Positions 1 to 7,167 of a stretch of 20,682 nt of DNA are shown here, in pieces (within the stretch, counting starts at the first letter, position 1; every line of letters begins with the position of its first letter). The DNA comes from a virus. Position numbers and translations under genes: made by a program. The stretch covers positions 1-20,682 of the IMG/VR virus record IMGVR_UViG_3300021197_000210; one strand, 5' to 3'. Under the pieces are notes generated by a model that saw only the letters and a program-made list of their open reading frames with translations, did not search any database and was not told the origin of the DNA.

Positions 1-168
1 CTTAGATAATAGTCATCGCACAATATGTATTATGTCTAGTTGGAAGCTAAGTTGTTGTGGTTCAGCGACTTATGCTAGAATTACTGATGGGAGGGGGCAG
101 TCAGAAATCCTGCGAAGCTGTATGTATATATATCATTAGGTGACCTTTAAAAAAATTGCTCATTCATA

Positions 169-228
169 GGGCTTAGTAAGGGCTTATGAAGGGCTTGGTA
201 AGGGCCATGATGAAATCATTAAGGGCTT
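169..228. repeat. 11-bp direct repeat array (GGGCTTnnkAA)
   Basis: Three contiguous 11-bp copies start at 169, 180 and 191 (GGGCTTAGTAA, GGGCTTATGAA, GGGCTTGGTAA). A degenerate fourth starts at 202 (GGGCCATGATG), and the core GGGCTT reappears at 223, 21 bp after the fourth copy starts. The period is about one helical turn, so all copies present the same DNA face. A small dyad, ATGAT-gaa-ATCAT, sits at 207-219 between copies four and five. Iterated, phased sites like this are typical of protein-binding arrays such as terminase recognition sites or replication iterons. The position just upstream of the small terminase gene favours a terminase or packaging site by inference. Confidence 0.65.
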
Positions 229-248
229 CTCTTATCTACTTATCTGTA

Positions 249-281
249 TACTTAAGTACACCCTTCCTTGGGGGAAGTGTA
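249..281. other. Palindrome plus bulged hairpin in the leader
   Basis: TACTTAAGTA at 249-258 is a perfect 10-bp palindrome. It runs into a hairpin in which TACA (257-260) and CTTCC (263-267) pair with GGAAG (273-277) and TGTA (278-281), leaving a two-base bulge CC and a five-base loop. There is no following T-run, so it is not an intrinsic terminator. It may be a protein-binding or RNA structural element of the leader. Confidence 0.35.
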
Positions 282-391
282 GCTAATGAACTACCCCATA
301 TGATGATCAAGAGACATCATTATGTACACCCAATTAAGATTTATTGATTATAACATTGACTGTCAAGTAAATTAACTCCAATATCTTCAAT

Positions 392-934
392 ATGGAAAAA
401 GAGGAACTCATGAAGGAGATTACTCAAGCTATTCAAGAAGTAGCTTCTAAGAAGGGTGCGATGCAGAAGAAGAGCATCAGTCGGTATAATCCGGAGAAGG
501 TAGCCGAGATACTATATCTGTATTCTGTGGGCAATAGCCAGACTAGGCTAATAAGGAAGTATGGCTTTGATAGGAATAGTGTGGTAAATGTATTGGTAGA
601 CTATGCTGATTACTTTGGTAAGTTCAAGGATATGTCAGGAGCTATAGCGGCAAAGAACTATATGAATCTAAGTAGTCTTGAGGAAGACTTGGTGGATGCA
701 GTCAGAGTAAGGATGGAGAATGGAGAGCTGGAGGTGACATTTAGGGATTTGAAGGAGTTGAGTATAGCTAAGGCTAACTCAATCAGAGAGGCACTTACTG
801 CTAGAGGTGAGGCTACTAACATTACTGAGGATCGTAAGGTATATACCCAGGATGACTATGATGAGACAATTAAGTTAGCTAAGGAGAGACTAAAGAAAAT
901 CAAAGGTGAGGTAATAGACATAGATGGCGATTAA
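392..934 (+). CDS. Putative terminase small subunit
   Basis: The 180-aa product is probably the DNA-recognition subunit of the packaging motor, which binds the phage packaging site and presents DNA to the large subunit. Residues about 35-72 look like a helix-turn-helix (NPEKVAEILYLYSVGNSQ and then a second helix after KYGFDRNS). A helical middle section and an acidic/basic C-terminal tail follow, an organisation and length usual for small terminases. It is the first gene after the repeat-rich leader and lies one small gene upstream of the large terminase, which supports the call more strongly than the sequence does. I use the ATG at 392; an in-frame ATG at 410 is an alternative, and neither has a clear ribosome binding site. 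Small terminases diverge quickly, so a different DNA-binding regulator is possible. Confidence 0.6.
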   Translation: MEKEELMKEITQAIQEVASKKGAMQKKSISRYNPEKVAEILYLYSVGNSQTRLIRKYGFDRNSVVNVLVDYADYFGKFKDMSGAIAAKNYMNLSSLEEDLVDAVRVRMENGELEVTFRDLKELSIAKANSIREALTARGEATNITEDRKVYTQDDYDETIKLAKERLKKIKGEVIDIDGD

Positions 935-1157
935 CAGCGATTACGATGAATTATTTGATAGGGTTCGTGGCAATCTAGGCGAACACTTTGGCAACTATAT
1001 GTTCATAGTAATGGATGATGATGGTGACTTATTCTATGATTATCCTAATCACAGGGTAGGCAGAATGTTATTAAAGGAAACAAAAGAGGATATGGAAGGC
1101 GATGTTCTAGATATTATTTGGGAGGAAGAAATAGAACCAGAAGAAGATGGAGATTAA
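924..1157 (+). CDS. Small acidic protein between the terminase genes, unknown function
   Basis: This 77-aa protein is strongly acidic, with an MDDDGD segment in the middle and a C-terminus made mostly of Glu and Asp. It has no signal peptide or membrane segment. It overlaps the end of the small terminase gene by 11 bases and the start of the large terminase gene by 11 bases, so it is locked into the packaging operon and translationally coupled to both. The central part (YMFIVMDDDGDLFYDY) looks like paired beta strands. I do not recognise a named family. A terminase accessory role is inferred from position only. Confidence 0.7.
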   Translation: MAINSDYDELFDRVRGNLGEHFGNYMFIVMDDDGDLFYDYPNHRVGRMLLKETKEDMEGDVLDIIWEEEIEPEEDGD

Positions 1158-2805
1158 ATTTACAAATCACCCTTTGCTTAAACCACCTACTGATGAGGAG
1201 ATAGTTCTTCTTGGTGAGAAAGACCCTAGACTTTTAACAGAACTCCACAAGGCCCATGAAGGCAGAATTGAAGCATCTGTAGAAGACCCTATCCGATATG
1301 GATTTGATTTAGATGGTTGGAACAGAATCAGAGATGGGTTAGATGAGTATGATGAGTGTTTAACACTAGGTGGTAATAGATCAGGTAAGACTACAGGGTG
1401 TGCGAAGTTAGTAATGAAGGCAGTCATGGATAGTTATGATGGCCACATTGTATGCTTCTCACAGAATGCTGACACCTCTGTAAAGGTTCAGCAGGCGGCA
1501 GTATGGGAGATGATGCCCAAGGAGTTTAAGAAAAAGACTAAAAGTATAGAGGGGTATATCAATTTCTCTATGCAGAATGGATTTACAGGAAGTTCTTTTA
1601 TCTTTCCGGATACCAGGACTAGGGTTGATTTCAAGACTTATACACAGTTCTCAAACAATCAGACTATCTTGGAGGGTTTTGAATTTGGGTTCAAGCACCC
1701 CAAAGGGCAAAACATAGGAGCATGGCTTGATGAGTATCTTGGCGATGCCTCTTTGGTAAACACTCTTAGATTCCGACTAGCGACTAGAAACTCTAAGCTA
1801 CTGATAGGGTTTACTCCGATTGATGGTTATACACCATTTATATCAGAATACCTAAAAGGAGCAGAAACCCTAGAAACACGAGAAGCTGAACTGTTATCGA
1901 ATAAGCCATTACCTGTAAAACAATATAGTAAAGAGAGAGATGCCTCTATAGTTTATCTTCATTCTGATGAAAATCCTTTCGGTGGATATGAAAGAATAGC
2001 AAAGGACTTGAAGAAAGCTCCAGAGGAAGAGATACTTGTTAGAGCATATGGTGTGCCAGTCAAGTCAATGACAACACTATTACCTTTGTTTAATACAGAG
2101 GTAAATGTTTTAGATGAAACCAAGAACAAGTACAATATGTCCTTTCCGGATATTAGTGATAAGAATGAGTTTACTTGTTATCAGGTAGTTGATCCAGCCG
2201 GTGCTAGAAACTATACAGCAATATGGGCAGGGGTAAATGAACAAGGCGAGATATACATTCGTAAGGAGTTTCCTGAAAGAGATATATATGGAGAGTGGGC
2301 ATTGTTTGGTGATCCGAAATGGAGATATGGCCCTGCCGCTAAGAAGCTTGGTTTAAATGTAGCAGGATATGCCGAAATGTTCAGAGAGATAGAAGATGAC
2401 TTAGGTGTAGATGTATTTGAGAGAATCGGTGACTCTAGATTCTTTGCAAAAGAGAATGAGAACAATGATGATTTATTCAGAGCATTTGATGATCATAACA
2501 TGAACTTCCTTGCAAGTGATGGTAGAATGGAGGAAATAGGGATCAATGCATTAGACGAATGGTTTAATTATAATCCTAATCTACCAGTAGACGAAGTCAA
2601 TAGACCACTATGCTATATACACAGATCATGCGGCAACCTAATCGAATCACTCATAAACTATGGAAGTAATGGGAAAGCAGACGAAGCTCTAAAGGATTTT
2701 TTTGATGTAATAAGATATTTAAGAATGAGTAATGGTGGTGAAGGCCCTGACCATGTAAACAAGCGGCAACTATTAACCCAATATAACCATACAGGAGGTT
2801 ACTAA
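1147..2805 (+). CDS. terL: Terminase large subunit (packaging ATPase and nuclease)
   Basis: This 552-aa protein is the motor that cuts concatemeric DNA and pumps it into the prohead through the portal. The N-terminal ATPase shows a Walker A motif GGNRSGKT at residues 75-82, a Walker B motif WLDE at 193-196 and a coupling motif LIGFTP at 219-224. The C-terminal RNase H-like nuclease shows acidic residues in VVDPAG (D349), GDSR (D429) and DFFDVIR (D517/D520). All are where a complete terminase should have them, and the length is normal. The start overlaps the previous gene and the stop overlaps the next gene's ATG by one base. The nuclease domain and neighbouring P22-like portal suggest a P22/Sf6-type relative rather than a T7-type one, but this is an impression. 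Confidence 0.95.
   Translation: MEIKFTNHPLLKPPTDEEIVLLGEKDPRLLTELHKAHEGRIEASVEDPIRYGFDLDGWNRIRDGLDEYDECLTLGGNRSGKTTGCAKLVMKAVMDSYDGHIVCFSQNADTSVKVQQAAVWEMMPKEFKKKTKSIEGYINFSMQNGFTGSSFIFPDTRTRVDFKTYTQFSNNQTILEGFEFGFKHPKGQNIGAWLDEYLGDASLVNTLRFRLATRNSKLLIGFTPIDGYTPFISEYLKGAETLETREAELLSNKPLPVKQYSKERDASIVYLHSDENPFGGYERIAKDLKKAPEEEILVRAYGVPVKSMTTLLPLFNTEVNVLDETKNKYNMSFPDISDKNEFTCYQVVDPAGARNYTAIWAGVNEQGEIYIRKEFPERDIYGEWALFGDPKWRYGPAAKKLGLNVAGYAEMFREIEDDLGVDVFERIGDSRFFAKENENNDDLFRAFDDHNMNFLASDGRMEEIGINALDEWFNYNPNLPVDEVNRPLCYIHRSCGNLIESLINYGSNGKADEALKDFFDVIRYLRMSNGGEGPDHVNKRQLLTQYNHTGGY
2793..2798 (+). promoter_or_regulatory. Strong ribosome binding site before 2805
   Basis: AGGAGG lies six bases before the ATG at 2805. 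It is one of only two perfect Shine-Dalgarno sequences in the window and supports that start. Confidence 0.7.
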
Positions 2806-3182
2806 TGGCAAAAAGAAGATTAACAGATATAGCCAAAGACTACGATATTTCATTTGAAGAATTGCAAGACATTGCATTTAACAAATTGACCGAGGAAAGT
2901 ATTTCCGGAAAAGGAAAGAATACTTGGATAAATGAAGTTGGTCAGGAAATATTAGATGACAATATTCCGATCAAAGAAGTGAAACCAAGAATGTACAGGG
3001 GTAAGGTACGAAACATAGCACCAAACCCTAGATTTTCATTCGTTCATGTTAAAGAAAAGAATGGATGCATTAAGGTAGAAATACCCAGAAGATTCATTGG
3101 AAAAGTAAGAAGACATCAAATGGTTAATCTAGAAGAAAGAGAAGAGGACCAATATATTATGGTTCTTCCGAAGATAGTTTGA
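2805..3182 (+). CDS. Small basic protein with IF2-N-like N-terminus, unknown function
   Basis: The 125-aa product has two parts. Residues 1-50 (RLTDIAKDYDISFEELQDIA and the helix after it) resemble the small helical domain at the N-terminus of bacterial initiation factor IF2, a fold used for RNA or protein contacts. Residues about 63-125 look like a small beta-barrel with basic patches (YRGKV, IPRRF, KVRRH). Together these suggest a nucleic-acid-binding accessory protein. It sits between large terminase and portal, with its ATG overlapping the terminase stop by one base and preceded by a strong AGGAGG. Its true role is unknown; a packaging or RNA-binding regulator are both possible. Confidence 0.7.
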   Translation: MAKRRLTDIAKDYDISFEELQDIAFNKLTEESISGKGKNTWINEVGQEILDDNIPIKEVKPRMYRGKVRNIAPNPRFSFVHVKEKNGCIKVEIPRRFIGKVRRHQMVNLEEREEDQYIMVLPKIV

Positions 3183-3205
3183 TCATTATGTTAAAATAAG
3201 ACGAT

Positions 3206-5287
3206 ATGCAAGACACAGATATTTCGGAGTCACTTACTTATGTGACAGGAGAACCTAATGTAAACCATTTGCGCCATGCTTACGAGCAAACAGTAAATGA
3301 ACTAGAACCATATTTTGATTTATGTAGGGACTCCTACGATCAACGAAGAAACTATTGGGCAGGGAAAAGTCGTGACCTTCGCAAACATGGGGCTGATGCC
3401 TTTCCATGGGAAGGTGCTTCAGACATTGAGTCTCATGTTATCGATGAAAGGATATCAAGACTTGTTGCAATGCTTATGTCTTCATTGAGCAGAGCCAATG
3501 TTTCAGCATTTCCTGTTGAAGTAAACGATATAGCTAGATCAAAAATCGTAGGTAGTTTCATGAAGTGGATGGTTAGCTCTGGTTACATCAATCGCTTTGA
3601 GAAAGAAATGGAGCTAGGGTGTAACTATTTGTTAGAGCGAGGTATCTTAATTACTCATGTTGGTTGGCAGAGAGAGGATCGTAAATTTCTACAAGAGTTA
3701 GATATTGCACAGATTGCTCAAATGTCACCAGAGGTAGCTCAAGCTGTTGATGATCCAAGTAATGACCAGGCATTGGTTGCATTACTACAACAAACCTTTG
3801 AAGGAGTAACCGAAAAGAGAGGGTTAAAAGCCTTAAAGGAACTAAGGAAGAAAGGTTCTACAAAACTTCCAATAGTCCGAAGACAAGTAAATGCTCCTGA
3901 GGTAAAAACATTAGCACCTGACTTTGACTTTTTCTTACCACCATATGTTACTGATCCACAGAAAGCACCTTATTGTTTCTGGAGAAACTTCTATACTCCA
4001 CAGGAGTTAGAATTAAAAGTAACCACAGATGGGTGGGATGCAGACTTTGTAGCCGAAATGATTCAGAACTATCGTGGTGTTGATGTATTAGATATAGAAA
4101 AGCAACAAGAGGGTAGACGATCAAATCTTATACAAGATTATGGCTACGAAGCAGAGGAGTTAATTGAATTAATTTATGGATATCAGCGATTGATTGACCC
4201 AGAGGATGGTTCAGAAGGAATCTACTATACTGTGTTCCATAAACAATTTAGTGGGAACGAAGATGCTCCTGCTTTCGCAATTCACGAATTACTCAATGGA
4301 TATGAAGATTATCCTATCGTGGTCACAAAACTGTCAGAGGATTCTAAAAGATTGTATGACACTATGACTGCTCCTGATCTGCTTCGTGGTATTCAAAACC
4401 AAGTAAAGGTAGAAAGAGATTCACGAATTGATAGAAACTCTTTGGCAACATTGCCGCCAATCATTCACCCTGTCGGACAAGCACCAACAGACTTTGGCCC
4501 TGGTAGATATATACCTTACCGAAGAAAAGGAGACTTGGACTTTGCTCCAACACCTCCACCACCTACAGGATCAATAGAGATTGAAAGAACTCTTCAGGAA
4601 CAAGCTGATAGATTGATGGGATTAGATAATACTCCAATCAGCCAATTGAAGCTACAGTTCTTGGTTAACAAATTCCTAAAGCACTCAGCAGATGTATTAA
4701 AACTAGCTTACAAGTGTTTCCAAAGATTTGGCCCTGATAGTGTATTCTTTAGAGTAACTGGTTCTCCTGATCCACAAACATTTGGCAAAGGTGATCCAAA
4801 CGAAGACTTTGATGTTACTATATCTTACGATGTATTAAACACAGACCCTGAAACTCAAGAGAAGAAACTTGCACAAATTCAAGCACTTACTGCTATGGAT
4901 CGTAATGGTCGAATAAATGTTGATAGTTTGTTAACAGTTATAGCAAATGCAGTTGATCCTGTGTTAGCCGATCAGATTCTACAACCAGTAGAAGCCGCAC
5001 AAGAACAAGTAGTCAAACAAGTTACTGACGATCTATCTAAGATTTTTGCCGGTATTGAAATGCCTGCTAGACCAAATGGCGCTCAGGTTGCAATGCAAGT
5101 AATCCAACAATATGGTTCTCAGCCAGATATTCAAGCTAGACTACAGTCAGATGAAGCATTTGCCGCTAGGATGGAAAAATATGTTGGACAATATACCTTT
5201 ATGATGCAACAACAACAGAATGCACAAATCGGTCGTATTGGTACAGAGCCTGCTGCTATGGGTAGTGTTGACACTCAAAACATTTAG
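3206..5287 (+). CDS. Portal protein
   Basis: This 693-aa protein is the likely portal, the dodecameric ring at one capsid vertex through which DNA enters and leaves and to which tail parts attach. The N-terminal helical region contains FPWEGASDIE, a signature-like segment common in large podovirus portals. The middle has RGIQNQVKVERDSRIDRNS followed by a proline-rich turn (APTPPPPTGS) near residue 450. The C-terminal part is helical and Gln-rich (MMQQQQNAQ), consistent with a P22-like barrel or crown extension. The length agrees with P22-type portals (about 700 aa) rather than the shorter T7 type. It follows the terminase and precedes scaffold and capsid genes, as expected. The 23-base gap before it holds an AT-rich TGTTAAAAT motif but no ribosome binding site. 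Confidence 0.88.
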   Translation: MQDTDISESLTYVTGEPNVNHLRHAYEQTVNELEPYFDLCRDSYDQRRNYWAGKSRDLRKHGADAFPWEGASDIESHVIDERISRLVAMLMSSLSRANVSAFPVEVNDIARSKIVGSFMKWMVSSGYINRFEKEMELGCNYLLERGILITHVGWQREDRKFLQELDIAQIAQMSPEVAQAVDDPSNDQALVALLQQTFEGVTEKRGLKALKELRKKGSTKLPIVRRQVNAPEVKTLAPDFDFFLPPYVTDPQKAPYCFWRNFYTPQELELKVTTDGWDADFVAEMIQNYRGVDVLDIEKQQEGRRSNLIQDYGYEAEELIELIYGYQRLIDPEDGSEGIYYTVFHKQFSGNEDAPAFAIHELLNGYEDYPIVVTKLSEDSKRLYDTMTAPDLLRGIQNQVKVERDSRIDRNSLATLPPIIHPVGQAPTDFGPGRYIPYRRKGDLDFAPTPPPPTGSIEIERTLQEQADRLMGLDNTPISQLKLQFLVNKFLKHSADVLKLAYKCFQRFGPDSVFFRVTGSPDPQTFGKGDPNEDFDVTISYDVLNTDPETQEKKLAQIQALTAMDRNGRINVDSLLTVIANAVDPVLADQILQPVEAAQEQVVKQVTDDLSKIFAGIEMPARPNGAQVAMQVIQQYGSQPDIQARLQSDEAFAARMEKYVGQYTFMMQQQQNAQIGRIGTEPAAMGSVDTQNI

Positions 5288-5288
5288 T

Positions 5289-5813
5289 ATGACTCCAGAA
5301 CAGTATAGCACTAAGCGATCTGCTGAAATGCAGAATCAAATTGACATGGCTAACTTAACTAAGGCAGTTGCCTTAGAAGCTAGAGGAGAAGGTATGGATG
5401 GAATGTTTGCAGTTGCTAAAAGCATACTCAACAGACATGAACTCATAAACTCAGGCGAGGTTTTGCCATCTACATATATGCCTAATAGTGTTAACAGTAA
5501 ACCAACTATTAGTGATATCTTGTTTCATAAGGATCAGTATCAAGTATATGACTCAAAGAATAAAAGATTCAAAGATCAAAAAAACCCTCCAACTAAAGAA
5601 GATTTCCAAAAAGCCCAAGAAGCTATTCATTTAGCTTCAGATACCCATAGGGCAATGACATATATCTTGGATCGTAATTTACCAATGGATACTTTCGATG
5701 GTACAGGCTTCAGAAGAAGAGATGCTAAATACGATGCTTCTCAAGATAAAGGAACATTCATGATAGGAAACCATCAATTTAACAAAGCAGGAAGACCTGA
5801 GTTGGAAGAATAA
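5289..5813 (+). CDS. Cell wall hydrolase, SleB/CwlJ type (putative endolysin or virion hydrolase)
   Basis: The 174-aa product carries the core of the SleB/CwlJ (Hydrolase_2) family of peptidoglycan lytic enzymes. The segment VALEARGEGMDGMFAVAKSI followed by LNR at residues 27-49 matches the family signature, with E30 as the likely catalytic glutamate. C-terminal strands (GTFMIGNHQF) complete the usual small domain. It either lyses the host or opens peptidoglycan during DNA entry. I chose ATG 5289, one base after the portal stop. An in-frame ATG at 5220 inside the portal gene would add 23 residues with a basic then hydrophobic stretch resembling a signal anchor. Neither start has a ribosome binding site. 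Placement between portal and scaffold, far from the holin-like genes, is unusual for a textbook lysis cassette. Confidence 0.82.
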   Translation: MTPEQYSTKRSAEMQNQIDMANLTKAVALEARGEGMDGMFAVAKSILNRHELINSGEVLPSTYMPNSVNSKPTISDILFHKDQYQVYDSKNKRFKDQKNPPTKEDFQKAQEAIHLASDTHRAMTYILDRNLPMDTFDGTGFRRRDAKYDASQDKGTFMIGNHQFNKAGRPELEE

Positions 5814-5816
5814 TTT

Positions 5817-6026
5817 ATGACACTAGAAGAATCACTACAATCATTATCAAACCACGAATCATTTGCTACATTTGTATTTACAATTCGTGACCTAAGGGAA
5901 GAAGCTATAGAGGAGTTACACAAGGCTGACTTTGAGACCATTCAGCAAATAGCAGGTAGGATAATTACATATGATCAGATTTTACAAATGGCAGGTTACA
6001 GAATCTTAGAAAAAAGATTTGGGTAG
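5817..6026 (+). CDS. Small conserved-looking phage protein, unknown function
   Basis: This 69-aa protein is mostly helical by composition. Its C-terminal half (IQQIAGRIITYDQILQMAGY) resembles small proteins I have seen between portal and scaffold genes of metagenomic marine podoviruses. It has no signal peptide, membrane segment or catalytic motif. It begins three bases after the hydrolase stop, with a weak GGAAG upstream, and is the last gene before a promoter-like motif ahead of the scaffold. A head-assembly chaperone or connector role would be a guess from position. Confidence 0.65.
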   Translation: MTLEESLQSLSNHESFATFVFTIRDLREEAIEELHKADFETIQQIAGRIITYDQILQMAGYRILEKRFG

Positions 6027-6028
6027 TA

Positions 6029-6037
6029 TGTTATAAT
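6029..6037 (+). promoter_or_regulatory. Candidate extended -10 promoter before the scaffold gene
   Basis: TGTTATAAT is a perfect extended -10 element, located in one of the few intergenic gaps and 44 bases before the scaffold ATG. There is no recognisable -35 hexamer at the normal distance. The predicted leader contains a small hairpin, CTTTG at 6054-6058 pairing with CAAAG at 6062-6066. It could boost transcription of the scaffold-capsid-decoration block that ends at the terminator at 8681-8718. Confidence 0.45.
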
Positions 6038-6080
6038 AACTTTATCGCAATCGCTTTGGCGCAAAGAAAGTGGACAAATT

Positions 6081-7148
6081 ATGACAGATGAAATCGCACC
6101 TGACATCGCAGAGTCAGCAAAAAATCCTGTGGACAACATATCCCCATCTGACTTCGCAGTCAGAAGGTTAGGTCAACCAGATGAAACTCAAGAAGCAACA
6201 GCCTCTGAGCAAATCCAGGAGACCCCAGAATCGGTAGTAGAGGAAGCAGAAACTCAAGAGGAGACTGAGCAGTTAACTCAACAGGTTTCAGAAGAATCCA
6301 CTAATAATGATCTTTCACAGTACAACTTGGATGAAATGTCCGAGGAGGATTTAAGAGACTTATCAGATAAACTTGGAAGTAAAGCAGTTGCTCGATTTGG
6401 AGAACTTACTGCTAAACGAAAACAAGCTGAAGAAAAGTTAGCTGAATTACAAAAACAGTTGAGCGAAAATAAGGATGATATTCTAAATAAGCCTAAGGCT
6501 ATTGAGAACAACCCTTATAATAGTTTAAAAACTGTTGAGGAGCTTCAAAATAAAAACCAAGAGTTAAATGATATTATCACTTGGGCTGAAGAAACCTTAT
6601 TTGAATCAGATGGCTATTCGGCAGATGATGTGGTAACAGAGGTTGAAGGCAAAGAAGTAACTAAAGCACAAGTTCGCAAAAGTTTACTACAAGCTCGGAA
6701 AGCTAGAGACCAATTCTTACCAGATCAATTGAACCAAGTTCAGAAGATTGAAACTAGTAAACAAGTTAAGGAAGCATTTGCTAAACAAGCAGAAGAAGAA
6801 TTATCTTGGATGACAGGAGATGACAACGATACTCGCAGAAATTATGAGGCTATGCTAAATGATAAGCGATTCATTAATCTCCAAGAAACAGTTGATCCTG
6901 ATATATCAGCACAACTACCTTACATTATAGCTCATGCAGCCAATAGTATATATGGTAGAAAACTGGTAAAGGATACTAAGTCGGTTAATCTTAATCCCCC
7001 AAAGACAGGTGCAACTTCAGCACCAACAGTAAGTCGTACTAAGAAAAGTCAGAAGGCTTTGGCTGACCTGAACAGTAGGTTCAAAAATTCAGGATCAAAA
7101 GGTGATTTCATTTCACTCAGAACTGCTCAATTATCCAAACAATCATAA
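6081..7148 (+). CDS. Putative capsid scaffolding protein
   Basis: The 355-aa product is a plausible scaffold, which guides capsid subunits into a closed prohead and is then released. The first 90 residues are very acidic and Gln/Glu/Thr-rich, consistent with disorder. Residues about 85-130 form a heptad-like charged helix (LTAKRKQAEEKLAELQKQLS). More helix follows, and the C-terminus ends in a basic Ser/Lys-rich segment, the usual place for coat binding. It lies immediately upstream of the major capsid gene, the standard position. No protease motif is visible. The call rests on composition and position because scaffold sequences are poorly conserved. Confidence 0.75.
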   Translation: MTDEIAPDIAESAKNPVDNISPSDFAVRRLGQPDETQEATASEQIQETPESVVEEAETQEETEQLTQQVSEESTNNDLSQYNLDEMSEEDLRDLSDKLGSKAVARFGELTAKRKQAEEKLAELQKQLSENKDDILNKPKAIENNPYNSLKTVEELQNKNQELNDIITWAEETLFESDGYSADDVVTEVEGKEVTKAQVRKSLLQARKARDQFLPDQLNQVQKIETSKQVKEAFAKQAEEELSWMTGDDNDTRRNYEAMLNDKRFINLQETVDPDISAQLPYIIAHAANSIYGRKLVKDTKSVNLNPPKTGATSAPTVSRTKKSQKALADLNSRFKNSGSKGDFISLRTAQLSKQS

Positions 7149-7167
7149 CAATTAATCCATAAATATA

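Larger units (their letters stand above)
1..391. other. Non-coding leader upstream of the terminase genes
   Basis: No convincing gene lies here. A 46-codon stretch is open from the left edge to a stop near 142, but it has no start I trust and its translation is unlike a phage protein, so I do not call it. The stretch instead holds structure: an imperfect stem pairing 45-52 with 68-76, a small GCAG/CTGC hairpin at 97-113, an array of 11-bp repeats at 169-228, two 8-bp tandem units at 231-246, a perfect 10-bp palindrome at 249-258, a bulged hairpin at 257-281, an ATGATG/CATCAT dyad at 300-320 and a TTGAC-T-GTCAA palindrome at 356-366. Such density directly before a terminase gene fits a packaging (cos/pac) site, an origin, or a regulatory leader. 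Which of these it is cannot be decided from sequence alone. Confidence 0.6.

Noticed and set aside
61-113. Possible tRNA or group I intron fragment suggested by GGTTCAGCGAC and nearby stems
   Set aside because: No cloverleaf with acceptor, anticodon and T arms can be built, and no group I P7 core is recognisable.
2-142. Open + strand frame running in from the left edge (46 codons)
   Set aside because: Composition (many Cys, Ser, Tyr) and lack of any recognisable motif do not fit a phage C-terminus; it could be chance. More left-hand sequence is needed to decide.
257-281. Leader hairpin as a transcription terminator
   Set aside because: There is no T-run after the stem, and the stem has a two-base bulge.
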